Below, one piece after another: positions 15,536 through 24,817 of a DNA stretch of 64,000 bases. A model generated the notes under the pieces. It saw only the letters and a program-made list of their open reading frames with translations, did not search any database and had not been told where the DNA came from. Both the position numbers and the translations under genes were made by a program. Numbering within the stretch: the stretch's first letter is position 1; each line of letters opens with the position of its first letter. The stretch is from Acidimicrobiia bacterium (GTDB lineage Bacteria > Actinomycetota > Acidimicrobiia > IMCC26256 > JAMXLJ01), in assembly GCA_024281095.1 (NCBI GenBank), contig JAMXLJ010000011.1, positions 1-64,000 of the forward strand, read 5' to 3'.

Positions 15536-16675
15536 CTATGCCTCCATCAACTGAACCTTGGGCCGGCGCGCGCGCCGCGCGCCGCCGATGCCGCCCATGC
15601 CGGTGCCGATACCCACGGCCCACGCGGCCGCGATCGCCACGCCGAGCAGGTCCGCGCCTGTGAACGGGAGCCCGAGCACCTTCACGATCGTGCCGTTGGA
15701 GTCGAGGACACCCAGTCTGCGCAGCGTGTCGTCGATGACCTTCTGAGCCGCGGGCGACGCGGTGACACAGCCGGCCGCGCCGTTCGACGCGATCGCCACG
15801 ACGTGGCTCGCACAGGCGCGCGACGGCTCATAGCGAACGCCGGACGGATTGGTGGCGGCCGGTGGCCCGGCCGCGGTAGGTGCCGGCGGCGCAGGCGCAG
15901 GGGGCGGATCGGCCGCCGGTGCGGCGATCGAACGCGTGCCGGATGCCGGTGCCGATGCAGAGACGCGCGGTCCCGCGGCGGTCAGCGGCGGCGGGTCGGC
16001 GAGGGGAGCTGCAGCCGGCGGCGGCGTGCTGCGAGCAGCGCCGACCATGGGCCCGACCACCGGTGTGACGGTGTTGGTCGCGGTGGGGAGCGCGTTGGTG
16101 ACGGGCGCGGCGAGGTGTGTGACGGTGTTGGTCGCGGCCGGGGGTGCGGGTGGGAGCGCGTTGGTGACGGGCGCGGCGGCGTGTGTGACGGTGTTGGTCA
16201 CCGCGGGGGGTGCGGGTGGCCGAGCGTTCGTCACGGGCGCGACAGCTTGCGACGTGGTCTTCGTGACCGACGGCGGGGCCGGGGGCAGCGCAACCGGTGC
16301 CGCGAGGTTGACGGCGGGCGCGGGAGGCAACGCGTTGGTCACGGGGGCAACCACCGTTGGAACGGGTTTCGTAGGAGTAGGTGCCGTCGGCGGGAGCGCG
16401 CTCGTCACGGGCGCGACGGTCTTGGTCACGGCGACCGGCGTCGACGGCGCGGGCGGCGGTGTGCGAGCCGGCGGCGCAACAGTTGCGACCGTCGGGGTAG
16501 GCGGCGCCGCCATGCTGCCGACTCGGGGCGCCGTCAGCGCGCCCGCCATCGCGGGAAAGGCGACGAGCGCCGCGACAACGCCGACGACCGCTGAGAACAC
16601 AACGCTCACGCTGAGCGACACTCGACGGAACGTCGCGCGCACGTGCCGCGCGGTCGAAGACGGACCATGGATCAT
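15536..16675 (-). CDS. Secreted Pro/Ala-rich repeat protein with LPFTG sorting signal
   Basis: A 379-residue surface protein. A basic N-terminus and hydrophobic stretch (residues about 20-45, ending PAMAGAL) act as signal peptide. The central ~230 residues are Pro, Ala, Thr and Val with a degenerate 22-residue repeat (core APVTNALPPAPP.. TNTVTH). A compact C-terminal region with two Cys (ACASHVV..AAGCVT) follows. LPFTG at residues 336-340, then a hydrophobic segment and the basic RRARRPK tail, form a sortase sorting signal. GGAGGG lies just before the ATG at 16675. The repeat stretch probably spans the wall as a stalk. No sortase gene is in the window. Divergent from the pirin gene. Confidence 0.75.
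   Translation of the reverse strand: MIHGPSSTARHVRATFRRVSLSVSVVFSAVVGVVAALVAFPAMAGALTAPRVGSMAAPPTPTVATVAPPARTPPPAPSTPVAVTKTVAPVTSALPPTAPTPTKPVPTVVAPVTNALPPAPAVNLAAPVALPPAPPSVTKTTSQAVAPVTNARPPAPPAVTNTVTHAAAPVTNALPPAPPAATNTVTHLAAPVTNALPTATNTVTPVVGPMVGAARSTPPPAAAPLADPPPLTAAGPRVSASAPASGTRSIAAPAADPPPAPAPPAPTAAGPPAATNPSGVRYEPSRACASHVVAIASNGAAGCVTASPAAQKVIDDTLRRLGVLDSNGTIVKVLGLPFTGADLLGVAIAAAWAVGIGTGMGGIGGARRARRPKVQLMEA
16063..16430 (-). repeat. Tandem repeat region in the surface-protein gene
   Basis: Degenerate tandem repeats of 54-66 bases encode the 22-residue unit APVTNALPPAPP..TNTVTH. Two full units lie side by side (about 16090-16225) with several partial ones around them. Such repeats usually vary in number between strains. 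Confidence 0.65.
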
Positions 16676-16843
16676 CGCTGCCCTCCGATGACGAAGACCC
16701 GGTAACGACGACCGTGCCCATTTTGCGCCGCGGGCAATCAACGTGATTCGTCCTACGGGCATATTTGCGTCTGCAACTATGTTGGGACGCGTTGTTGTTC
16801 GCGCCGTTCGCCGCCGTCCCGCGGCAACTCTTTGGAGGCCCCC

Positions 16844-17794
16844 ATGCCTGCCGTCACCGTCGACGATCTGCTCTCGCTCCCGGCCCTGCGGAGTATCGAC
16901 CCCGCCACCGACCTTGCCCGCCCGGTGCTCACGGTCACTGATGCACCGCGCGGCTACGAAGGGCTCGGGTTCCCGGTGCGGCGCGCCTTCGCGGGCGTGA
17001 ACGCGCGGCTGCTCGATCCGTTCGTGCACATGGACGAGATGGGCGAGGTGGAGTACGGGCCGGGTGAGCCCCGCGGGACGGACTGGCATCCGCACCGGGG
17101 CTTCGAGACCGTCACGTACATGATCGACGGGACGTTCGAGCACCGCGACTCCACGGGCGGTGGAGGCTTGATCACGAACGGCGCGACGCAGTGGATGACG
17201 GCCGGTCGCGGCATCCTGCACATCGAGACGCCACCGTCCGAGCTCGTCGAGAGCGGCGGACTGTTCCACGGCATCCAACTGTGGGTGAACCTGCCGTCGG
17301 CCGAGAAGTGGGTACCGCCGCGGTATCAGGGCATCGAGCCCGGCAAGGTGACATTGCTTCGTTCACCGGACGGCGGCGCGCTCGTGCGGGTCATTGCCGG
17401 CGAGCTCGACGGCCACTCCGGCCCCGGGAACACCCACACGCCGATCGTGATGGCCCACGCGACGCTGAGCCCGGGCGCGCAGCTGACGCTGCCGTGGCCG
17501 CGCGATTTCAACGCCCTCGTCTACACGCTCGGCGGCCGCGGCACCGCCGGTACGCAGCACCGGCCCATCGCGGGCGGTCAACTGGCGGTGTTCGCCGACG
17601 GCACGTCGATCACGATCGCAGCCGACGCCACCCAGGACACGCACACGCCGAACCTCGACGTGCTGTTGCTGGGCGGCCGCCCGATCGGTGAGCGCGTCGT
17701 CTGGTACGGGCCGTTCGTGATGAACACCGAGGCGGAGATCGAGCAGGCGCTCGACGACTTCCGGGCCGGGAGAATGGGCTCGATCCCCGCATAG
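16844..17794 (+). CDS. Pirin family protein
   Basis: A 316-residue bicupin of the pirin family. The N-terminal cupin has the metal site HPHRGFETVTYMIDGTFEHRDS; GGGGLITNGATQWMTAGRGI and LFHGIQLWVNLP are further signatures, and the C-terminal cupin ends GPFVMNT. Some pirins are quercetinases, others redox-sensing cofactors; no choice can be made here. The ATG at 16844 has GGAGG six bases upstream. The 168-base gap to the divergent surface-protein gene holds the promoters of both; I see no clear -10/-35 pair. Confidence 0.88.
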   Translation: MPAVTVDDLLSLPALRSIDPATDLARPVLTVTDAPRGYEGLGFPVRRAFAGVNARLLDPFVHMDEMGEVEYGPGEPRGTDWHPHRGFETVTYMIDGTFEHRDSTGGGGLITNGATQWMTAGRGILHIETPPSELVESGGLFHGIQLWVNLPSAEKWVPPRYQGIEPGKVTLLRSPDGGALVRVIAGELDGHSGPGNTHTPIVMAHATLSPGAQLTLPWPRDFNALVYTLGGRGTAGTQHRPIAGGQLAVFADGTSITIAADATQDTHTPNLDVLLLGGRPIGERVVWYGPFVMNTEAEIEQALDDFRAGRMGSIPA

Positions 17795-17897
17795 CATCTC
17801 GGGGCCTGAGCCGGTTCGCGGCCGCCGCGTACGCGCGCCGGTATCGTTGAACAGTGCGCACGGTAGGGCGCAGACGTGTAGCGACCCGAGGCACTTC

Positions 17898-18821
17898 GTG
17901 CTGACACTGCACGACGTCGAGGTCGTGCTGCTGTCACTCGCGGCCGCGTTCTTCTTCGCGGCGAGCAACGTGCTCGAGCAGCGCGCCGCCCGCACCGCTC
18001 CGGCCGAACAGTCGCTGCGCCCGGGCCTCATCGCCCATCTGGCGCGCCAACGGCGATGGTTGCTCGGCATCGTCGCCGACGTCAGCGGCTACGTATGTCA
18101 GGCGGCCGCACTCGGGATCGGGCTCCTGATCGTGGTGCAGCCGATCCTCGCCACCGGCCTGTTGTTCTCGCTCCTGCTCGACGTCGCAACCTCGGAGCGG
18201 CGGATGCACCTGCGGGAGTGGGTCACGGCAGCGCTGCTCGCCGCGGCGCTCGGCCTGTTCCTTTCCGAGTCGTCGCCGGGCGGCGGCGCGCAACAGGCTC
18301 CGTGGTCGGACTGGGTGCTGCCCCTGTCGATCCTGTCTGTCGCAATCGTGATCTGCCTGGTCGTCGCGATGCGCTCGCAAGGCGCGGTCCGTGCATCGTT
18401 GCTCGCGCTCTCGGCCGGGACGATGTTCGGTATCACCGCGCCGCTCACGAAGGCGTTCGTGCACCTGATCCCGGACGGCCCCGTGACGGTCCTCACGCAT
18501 TGGGAGCCGTACGGGCTCGCGGTGTTCTCGATCAGCGGCTTCATCGTGATGCAGAGCGCGTTTCAAGCGGGCGAGCTGCAGGCATCCGTGCCCTTCCTCG
18601 AGACCGCCGAACCCGTCGTCGCGTCGATCATCGGGCTCACGCTCCTCGGCGAGCGGCTGCACGCGCACACCAACGTCGACAGAACGCTCATCGCGATAAC
18701 GGTCGCGACCATGGTCGTCTGTGCGGTGTCGCTCGCGCGCTGGCAGGCCGCTCGCGAGGTCGAGGGCCAGAGCGACGCGCACACCCTCGCTCCGGCGGAG
18801 CCGACACCGTCGCGCGCCTGA
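17898..18821 (+). CDS. DMT-superfamily (EamA-like) transporter
   Basis: A 307-residue membrane protein with about nine or ten hydrophobic helices in two halves, as in drug/metabolite transporters. It starts with VVLLSLAAAFFFAASNVLEQRAA and ends with a helix and hydrophilic tail. The actinobacterial DMT proteins of this form (QPILATGLLFSLLLD, EPVVASIIGLTLLGERL) have no assigned substrate. The GTG at 17898 has GAGG upstream and removes a polar extension that begins at an earlier ATG. Confidence 0.75.
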   Translation: MLTLHDVEVVLLSLAAAFFFAASNVLEQRAARTAPAEQSLRPGLIAHLARQRRWLLGIVADVSGYVCQAAALGIGLLIVVQPILATGLLFSLLLDVATSERRMHLREWVTAALLAAALGLFLSESSPGGGAQQAPWSDWVLPLSILSVAIVICLVVAMRSQGAVRASLLALSAGTMFGITAPLTKAFVHLIPDGPVTVLTHWEPYGLAVFSISGFIVMQSAFQAGELQASVPFLETAEPVVASIIGLTLLGERLHAHTNVDRTLIAITVATMVVCAVSLARWQAAREVEGQSDAHTLAPAEPTPSRA

Positions 18822-18909
18822 GCACGCGTCGGCGGCCAAACGCACCATGCCCTGGTGCCCGGGCGGCACCAGTCGCTAGCGTGCCGCGACAGCCGCGAGA
18901 GGAGGACGC

Positions 18910-20451
18910 GTGAAGGTCGCGCTCAGCGCCATCGACTTCCTGGACCGCGCCGAGCTCGTGTACGGCGAGCGCGTCGCAGTGGTCGACGAGCCGGACCAGC
19001 CCGGCGGTTCGTTGGGACAGCTCACGTACGCGCAGTTCGCCTCGATGGCACGGAGCCTCGCCGTCTCGCTCGACGATCTCAGCCTCGGCCCGGGTGAGCG
19101 GATCGCGATCGTGTCGCCGAATGCGGCCCGGTTCCTCGTGACGCTGTTCGGCGTGAGCGCGTACGGGCGTGTCGTCGTCCCGGTCAACTTCCGCCTCAAC
19201 ACCGAAGAGGTCCGCTACATCGTCGGGCACTCGGGCGCGGCCGTGCTGCTCGTCGACCCCGAGTACGCGGACGCACTGGCCGACATCGACGTGAAGCACC
19301 GGATCGTGCTCGGTGAGGCCACCGACGGCGAGCTGTTCCGCCGGTCCGGCACGCCGGCGCTGCGTGTGGACGACGAGGACAGCACCGCGTCGATCAATTA
19401 CACGTCGGGCACGACCGCGCGCCCCAAGGGCGTCCAGATCACCCACCGCACGCTCTGGCTCAACGCGGCGACGTTCGGGTGGCACGCCGGCGTGAGCGAC
19501 CGTGACGTCTATCTGCACACCCTGCCGATGTTCCATTGCAACGGGTGGGGACTGCCCTACTCGCTCACCGGCATGGGTGCGCGCCACGTCGTGATCCGCA
19601 AGATCGACGGCGAGGAGATCCTGCGCCGCGTCGACCGTGAAGGGGTGACGTTCCTCGCCGGTGCACCGGCGGTCGTCGCCGCGATCCTCGATACGGGCGT
19701 CGCCCGGCGCGAGCGCGGCGAGGAGATCCCCGGCCGTGAACGCGTCCGGATGGTGGTCGCGGGCGCGCCGCCGCCTTCGAAAGTGATCGAACGGGTGGAG
19801 ACCGAGCTCGGGTGGGAGTTCCTGCAGATCTACGGGCTCACCGAGACCGCGCCCCTGCTCACGATCAACCGTCACCGAGCGGAGTGGGACGCGCTCGACG
19901 CGGCCGAACGGGCCCGGCTGCTTTCGCGTGCGGGCGCACCGGCCGTCGGCGTGCGCATCGACGTCGACCAGCAGGGCGAGGTGCTCGCCCGGTCCAACCA
20001 CGTCTTCGAGGGCTACTGGGACCAGCCCGAGGAAACGAACAAGGCCATCGTGGACGGCTGGTTCCACACCGGCGACGGCGGGGAGCTCGACGGCGCCTAC
20101 CTTGCGATCTCCGATCGCAAGAAGGACGTGATCATCTCCGGCGGCGAGAACGTCTCGTCGATCGAGGTGGAGGACTGTCTCTACCAGCACCCGTCGGTCG
20201 CGGAGTGCGGGGTGATCGGCGTGCCCGACGACAAGTGGGGTGAGACGGTCAAGGCGCTCGTGGTGCTGCGCGAGGGCGCCGACGTCACGGAAGCCGACCT
20301 CATCGAGCACTGCCGCGGACGGCTCGCACACTTCAAGTGCCCGACGTCGGTCGAGTTCCGCACCGAGCTGCCGCGCACGGCGACCGGCAAGTTGCAGAAG
20401 TTCCGGCTCCGCTCCGATTACTGGGCCGGCCGCGAACGCCAGGTCAACTGA
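18910..20451 (+). CDS. Acyl-CoA synthetase (AMP-forming)
   Basis: A 513-residue adenylate-forming enzyme. The ATP/AMP motif INYTSGTTARPKGV lies near residue 163, QIYGLTETAP follows, WFHTGDGGELDG and SDRKKDVIISGGENVSSIEVE form the hinge, and PRTATGKLQKF holds the catalytic Lys. It most likely makes the CoA thioester of a medium-chain fatty or aryl acid. The GTG start follows GAGGAGGACGC. It is downstream of the DMT gene on the same strand (88-base gap) and ends in a palindromic terminator. Confidence 0.9.
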   Translation: MKVALSAIDFLDRAELVYGERVAVVDEPDQPGGSLGQLTYAQFASMARSLAVSLDDLSLGPGERIAIVSPNAARFLVTLFGVSAYGRVVVPVNFRLNTEEVRYIVGHSGAAVLLVDPEYADALADIDVKHRIVLGEATDGELFRRSGTPALRVDDEDSTASINYTSGTTARPKGVQITHRTLWLNAATFGWHAGVSDRDVYLHTLPMFHCNGWGLPYSLTGMGARHVVIRKIDGEEILRRVDREGVTFLAGAPAVVAAILDTGVARRERGEEIPGRERVRMVVAGAPPPSKVIERVETELGWEFLQIYGLTETAPLLTINRHRAEWDALDAAERARLLSRAGAPAVGVRIDVDQQGEVLARSNHVFEGYWDQPEETNKAIVDGWFHTGDGGELDGAYLAISDRKKDVIISGGENVSSIEVEDCLYQHPSVAECGVIGVPDDKWGETVKALVVLREGADVTEADLIEHCRGRLAHFKCPTSVEFRTELPRTATGKLQKFRLRSDYWAGRERQVN

Positions 20452-20460
20452 CCGCACGCG

Positions 20461-20503
20461 GTTGGGACGATTTTCACATCGTAGGGCACGAAATCGTTCC
20501 AAC
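20461..20503. repeat. Palindrome family 1 copy, likely bidirectional terminator
   Basis: GTTGGGACGATTT (20461-20473) pairs with AAATCGTTCCAAC (20491-20503) at 12 of 13 positions. It lies exactly between the convergent ends of the acyl-CoA synthetase (20451) and the luciferase-like gene (20512). Arms match those at 8970, 36071 and 60033. Confidence 0.7.
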
Positions 20504-20511
20504 TCGTGGGG

Positions 20512-21399
20512 TTACCGGAGGGCGGGCAGCGCCTCGGCGGCGAGCTGCTCCACGATTTCCTCCGGTTCGGTCCACACGGGGTCTCCGGGACGGGGATGGT
20601 GGAACACGAGATCCGTGAAGCCGATGTCCGCGTAGCGGGCCGCGAAGTCGAGGAACGTGCCGGTGCTCGCGAGCGGGCGGTCCTCGGTGTTGCCGATCAT
20701 GAAGATGCGGCGCAGCGACGCGGGGTCGCGCCCGATGGCGTCGCACGCGCGGGCGAGGTGTTCCGACTGGCGACGCACTGCCCGTTCCGTCCCCGCCGGG
20801 CTCAGGTCGCCGCCGGTGCTGTCACCCCATGTGATCCAGGCGTCGCCGTGGCGGGCGAGCACGGACATCCCTTTGGGCCCGGTGGCTGCGAGCGCGAGCG
20901 GGACGCGCGGGCGCTGCACGCACCCCGGGATCATGCGCGCGTCGTCGACTGTGTAGTGGGTGCCGTGGTGCGACACGGCCGGCTCGCGCAAGAGGTGATC
21001 GAGCGCGTCGACGAAGTCGGCGAACCGCTCGGCGCGTCGAGCCGGCGACAGCAGTGCGTCGCCGAGCACGGTTGCGTCGAAGCCCGGACCGCCGGCGCCG
21101 ACGCCGAGCTCGAGCCGGCCGCCGGAGACATGGTCGAGTGTCATCGCCTCCTTCGCCAGCGTGACCGGATGGCGGAAATTCGGCGAGGCCACCATCGTCC
21201 CGACGCGGATCGTGCGGGTGCTCGCCGCGATTCCCGTGAGCCAGGGGATCGCGGCGTGCCAAGCGTGCTCGCGATATCGCCGCCACGAGAGATGGTCGTA
21301 CGTCCACAAGTGGGCGTATCCGAGCGCCTCGAGACGCCGCGCCCGTGCGACCGACTCCGGCCACGGGTCGGCCGGAAGGAGCAAGACGCCGACGCGCAT
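20512..21399 (-). CDS. LLM-class F420-dependent oxidoreductase
   Basis: A 295-residue TIM-barrel protein of the luciferase-like monooxygenase class, in the actinobacterial F420-using branch. MRVGVLLLPADPWPES opens it, GYAHLWTYDHLSWRRY and IRVGTMVASPNFRHPVTLAKEAMTLDHVSGGRLELGVGAG are family signatures. It should reduce or oxidise a substrate with F420 or flavin. It precedes the VOC gene in reverse (both on the minus strand, 23-base gap), forming the downstream gene of a DLH-VOC-LLM run. Confidence 0.85.
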   Translation of the reverse strand: MRVGVLLLPADPWPESVARARRLEALGYAHLWTYDHLSWRRYREHAWHAAIPWLTGIAASTRTIRVGTMVASPNFRHPVTLAKEAMTLDHVSGGRLELGVGAGGPGFDATVLGDALLSPARRAERFADFVDALDHLLREPAVSHHGTHYTVDDARMIPGCVQRPRVPLALAATGPKGMSVLARHGDAWITWGDSTGGDLSPAGTERAVRRQSEHLARACDAIGRDPASLRRIFMIGNTEDRPLASTGTFLDFAARYADIGFTDLVFHHPRPGDPVWTEPEEIVEQLAAEALPALR

Positions 21400-21422
21400 G
21401 AAGCTTCGGCCGGTCCCGCTCG

Positions 21423-21887
21423 TCAGGCGACGCGGTCGTAGCCCGCGGCCTTCGTGCCGGGTGGGTTGTGCACGCCCGGCTTCGCGTTCGGGTTGGCCAC
21501 ACAGACCTCGCCCTCGAGACCGTCGGGATCGCGGAAGAACAGGCTGAGCACCGGTCCGAAGTCGGTGACGAAGCCGTCGGTGGCGCCCCGGTCGATCAGG
21601 CGCTGCCGGATCGTGTCGAACGCGGCTTGCGACGTCGCCTGCAGGCCGAGGTGGTCGATCCGGCCCCGGCCGAACATCGGGGTCTGACGGCTGGCTTCGT
21701 CGTTGTCGACGACCTGGAAGATGTTCAGCTGTGTGTAGGGGCCGATGTCGACGAACGACAACCGCACCCCCTCCTGTTCTTCGCGGTCGAGGGTGACGGG
21801 CGCGTCGAACACCTCGCCGTAGAAGGCATGCAGCCGCTCGGTGTCGTTCGTGAGGATGGCGACGTGGTTGACCCCGTCGAGCAGCAT
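21423..21887 (-). CDS. VOC-family dioxygenase-like protein
   Basis: A 154-residue VOC protein. It starts MLLDGVNHVAILTNDTERLHAFY and ends with LFFRDPDGLEGEVCVANP; GRGRIDHLGLQATSQAAFD lies in the middle. The His (VNHV, RIDHLGL) and Glu (LEGEV) are placed as metal ligands. It could be a glyoxalase, dioxygenase or epimerase-like enzyme. GGAG precedes the ATG at 21887. Neighbours (a dienelactone-hydrolase-like and an F420-type enzyme) suggest a catabolic role. Confidence 0.82.
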   Translation of the reverse strand: MLLDGVNHVAILTNDTERLHAFYGEVFDAPVTLDREEQEGVRLSFVDIGPYTQLNIFQVVDNDEASRQTPMFGRGRIDHLGLQATSQAAFDTIRQRLIDRGATDGFVTDFGPVLSLFFRDPDGLEGEVCVANPNAKPGVHNPPGTKAAGYDRVA

Positions 21888-21904
21888 CGGCGCTCCTTTG
21901 CCCG

Positions 21905-22603
21905 TCAGCCCTTCAGGTGCGTGTCGAAGAACGCCACGATACGTCGCCGCGCGTCGGCGGCCGACGCTTCGTGGTAGCCGCCGGGCATGAGCTTCATCAT
22001 CACCTTGAACATCACGGTGTCGTGCTCGTTGAGAAACGAGTGCCCCGCCTCCGGATACTCCTTCACGTCGTGCGGGATGCCGTTGTGGGTGAGCGCCCGC
22101 TCGAGGCGCGGGGCCGCCCCGCGCAGCGTGCGGTCCCTCGCCCCGAAGCTGCCGATGATCGGGCACGCGCCGGACAGGTACGTGTCGGCGTCCTTGGGCA
22201 CCTCGCCGTAGTTGACGCTCGAGGCCGCGAAGCCGTGGCCCGGCGCCAGCAGGAGGGCGAAGCCGCCGCCCATGCAGAAGCCGATGACGCCGATCGTGCC
22301 GGTACAGCCGTCGCGCGCGGCGAGCCACGAGCGCACCGCCTCCACGTCGTCGAACGCCGCGCCGCGCCGGGCCCGGAGGTCGCGGACGATCGACACGAAG
22401 CATGCCGCCTTGCGGCCGCGCGACATCAGGTCCGGCGCGACGGCCAGGTAGCCGGCGCCCGCCAGCCAGTCGGCCTGGCGGCGGACGTCGTCGGTCATGC
22501 CCATGGCGTCGTGGATCACGACCACGCCCGGCCAGGGCGCGAGGCCCGTCGGCGTCGCGACGTGGGCCGGAATCGGGCCGCGGTCGGTCGGTACTTCTGT
22601 CAT
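21905..22603 (-). CDS. Dienelactone hydrolase family protein
   Basis: A 232-residue alpha/beta hydrolase. The nucleophile elbow [12 protein letters not shown] carries Cys, as in dienelactone hydrolase; GARDRT and [11 protein letters not shown] supply the Asp and His. [25 protein letters not shown] is the usual oxyanion region. I prefer the ATG at 22603 (MTEVPTDRG); the frame extends nine codons further up. It is the first gene of a minus-strand DLH-VOC-LLM group. A second paralogue lies at 56844. Confidence 0.85.
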   Translation of the reverse strand: MTEVPTDRGPIPAHVATPTGLAPWPGVVVIHDAMGMTDDVRRQADWLAGAGYLAVAPDLMSRGRKAACFVSIVRDLRARRGAAFDDVEAVRSWLAARDGCTGTIGVIGFCMGGGFALLLAPGHGFAASSVNYGEVPKDADTYLSGACPIIGSFGARDRTLRGAAPRLERALTHNGIPHDVKEYPEAGHSFLNEHDTVMFKVMMKLMPGGYHEASAADARRRIVAFFDTHLKG

Positions 22604-22663
22604 CACGGTGCCGGAGCGTAACGACTCCATCCGCGGGACGCCCGGAAGCGAGCTCGGCGCGGT

Positions 22664-24436
22664 TCAACCCGTCCACGCAAGGCGCAGCACCGCGACGCCG
22701 ACCACGATCCCGAGGACCGAGTACATCGCGTAGTCGTTCACCGAACCGGTATGGAGGCCGCGCAACATCTCGACCGGGCGGGGAACGCCATGGCGGACGA
22801 CGTGCGACGCGACGAACCCGCCGGCGAGCAGCGTGATGCCGGTCGAGAGCAGTCCCTCGAGGCTCACGAAGCTGGAGTGCACGTGCAGCGGCGGCAGGCC
22901 CACCGCGGCTGCACGCAGCACGCCGTGCGAATACACCGACGGGTGCAGCAACCCCGACGCGGCCGGCGCCATGACCCTGCTCGACAATGTGGCCGGCACG
23001 AGCCCGAAGGCGAGGCACAACACGCCGAGCACGAGCAAGCTCAGCGTCATGCCGGGGGCGAGGGGACGCTCGTCGCCGTAGGGCTGGCCGCGCGGATGCA
23101 GGAACATGAGCCAGGCCGCCTTCGCGAGCGCGGCGAAGGTGAGGATCTCCGCGACGGCGAGGAGCGCGAGCGCCCAGAGCTGATGAGTCGAGATGAGCCC
23201 CTCGTGGATCAGGTTGCGCGACGAGTAGCCGTTCAACGGGGGAACTCCCGCGATCGACGCGATGCCGAGCAGGAATGCGGCGAACAAGAAGGGTTTGCGC
23301 CGAGCGAGGTTTCCCATCTCGGAAAGGTTCTCGACCCCGAGCGTGTGGATGATTGCACCCGCGGTGAGGAAGAGCAGCGACTTGAAGGCGACGTGGTTCG
23401 CGAGGTGGTACGCCGCCCCGGTGACACCGGACTTCTCGGCGGTCGCGAACCCCACGGCGAGCACACCCATCTGGGCCACGGTGTCGAACGCGAGCAGACG
23501 CTTCAGGTTGTCCTGCCCGAGCGCGAGAGCGGAGCCGACCACGGCGGACAACAGACCGGCACCCATCAACAGCCCGAGCATGGGCAGACCGTGTTGCGAC
23601 GGGAACACCTGCAGCACGAGCCGCGCGATCGCGACGATGCCGAGGTTCACCATCAGGCCGGAGAACATCGCCGACACCGGCGCGGGGGCGGCCGTGTGCG
23701 CGTCCGGAAGCCAGGCGTGGAACGGGATCAGGCCGGCTTTGGTCGCGAAGCCGGCCAGGAGAAGGCCGAGCGCCACGACGTCGGCAGTGCGAAGCCCGTG
23801 AGCCGCGATGCTGTCGTGCAGCTGCGCGAAGTTGAGCGCGCCGTGGTCCTGGTACAAGAACCCGGCGCCGACGAAGATCGCGAAGCTCGCGATCGTCGTC
23901 AGCACGAGGATCTTGAACGCGGCTTCGAGCGCCATGGGGCGATCGAGGTAGAACGCGGTCAACGCGTAGCTCGCGATCGCGGCGACCTCGAACCAGACGA
24001 AGAGGTTGAACAGGTCCGCAGTGAGTGCCGCGCCGATCAGGCCCGCGTCCAGAATGAGGAAGAGGCAGGCGAAGCCACCGAGCTCGCCGCGCCCGAGCGC
24101 GGCCATCGCCGACATCGTGTACACGACCAAGACGACGCCGATGACGGCGGCCGCGAGCGCGAACACGAGCCCGAAGGGGTCGGCGGCCCAACCGATGCCG
24201 AGTGCGTGGCCGTGCACCGGCGTCCAATGACCCATGAAGTGCACGATGACCGTGCGGCCGCCGAACACCTTGGGCGCCTCGAGGCCGAGCACGACACACG
24301 AGCCGATCAGGCTCGTGGCCGCGATCGCGAGCGCCAGCTGGCCCGACTTCCGGCCCACGATCGGGCAGATCACCGCGCCGAGCAGCGGGCACGCGACGGC
24401 GAGGGGCAGGATCGAGCCGAGCGCGGCGTCACTCAT
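22664..24436 (-). CDS. mrpD: Antiporter subunit D (MrpD/MnhD/MbhH-like)
   Basis: A 590-residue membrane protein of the NuoL/M/N family with about 14 helices. Proton-path residues appear in LFVWFEVAAIASYAL, AGLIPFHAWLPDAHTAAPAPVSAMFSGL and ANHVAFKSLLFLTAGAIIHTLG. It is the ion-translocating subunit of a monovalent cation/H+ antiporter. It is the last gene of the minus-strand operon E-F-G-DUF4040-(E'B)-C-D and starts 13 bases after the mrpC stop. The C-terminal ~130 residues are longer than in typical MrpD. It is the only large NuoL/M/N-type subunit of the operon. Confidence 0.88.
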   Translation of the reverse strand: MSDAALGSILPLAVACPLLGAVICPIVGRKSGQLALAIAATSLIGSCVVLGLEAPKVFGGRTVIVHFMGHWTPVHGHALGIGWAADPFGLVFALAAAVIGVVLVVYTMSAMAALGRGELGGFACLFLILDAGLIGAALTADLFNLFVWFEVAAIASYALTAFYLDRPMALEAAFKILVLTTIASFAIFVGAGFLYQDHGALNFAQLHDSIAAHGLRTADVVALGLLLAGFATKAGLIPFHAWLPDAHTAAPAPVSAMFSGLMVNLGIVAIARLVLQVFPSQHGLPMLGLLMGAGLLSAVVGSALALGQDNLKRLLAFDTVAQMGVLAVGFATAEKSGVTGAAYHLANHVAFKSLLFLTAGAIIHTLGVENLSEMGNLARRKPFLFAAFLLGIASIAGVPPLNGYSSRNLIHEGLISTHQLWALALLAVAEILTFAALAKAAWLMFLHPRGQPYGDERPLAPGMTLSLLVLGVLCLAFGLVPATLSSRVMAPAASGLLHPSVYSHGVLRAAAVGLPPLHVHSSFVSLEGLLSTGITLLAGGFVASHVVRHGVPRPVEMLRGLHTGSVNDYAMYSVLGIVVGVAVLRLAWTG

Positions 24437-24448
24437 TGCGGGCGTCGT

Positions 24449-24817
24449 TCATCCGCGCATCGCGCGGATGTCGTCCGCGTCGATCGAGTTGTAATGCTGC
24501 GCGATCCGCACGACGACCGTGAGGAACACGCCGGTGACCGCCACACCGATGATGACGGCGGTAAGGCAGAAGTTCTGCAGGACGGGGTCGGCGACGTTGC
24601 CGTGCACCAGCGATGAGGGTGTCTGACCTTTCGGCGGGTTCACGAGGAGTGGAGCGGTGGACCCGCTGCGATACGCGAGGGAGACCATCAACAGGTAGGT
24701 CGACGACTCCATGAGCGACAGGCCGAGGACGATCTTGATCAGGTTGCGCCGCGTGATCACCGCGTAGAGACCCAGGCAGAAGAGCGCGGCCGCGGCGAAG
24801 TAGTTGAACAGGATCAT
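24449..24817 (-). CDS. mrpC: Antiporter subunit C (NuoK-like)
   Basis: A 122-residue protein with three transmembrane helices, of the NuoK/MrpC type: LYAVITRRNLIKIVLGLSLMESSTYLLMV and NFCLTAVIIGVAVTGVFLTVVVRI are diagnostic. It is part of the multi-subunit cation/H+ antiporter. An inserted segment between helices 2 and 3 (PPKGQTPSSLVHGNVADP) matches the family. It starts in an ATGA overlap with the stop of the upstream fusion gene, so translation is coupled. Confidence 0.88.
   Translation of the reverse strand: MILFNYFAAAALFCLGLYAVITRRNLIKIVLGLSLMESSTYLLMVSLAYRSGSTAPLLVNPPKGQTPSSLVHGNVADPVLQNFCLTAVIIGVAVTGVFLTVVVRIAQHYNSIDADDIRAMRG

Noticed and set aside
16063-16430. CRISPR-like repeated units
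   Set aside because: Repeats are tandem without unique spacers and are in frame in a proline-rich coding region.
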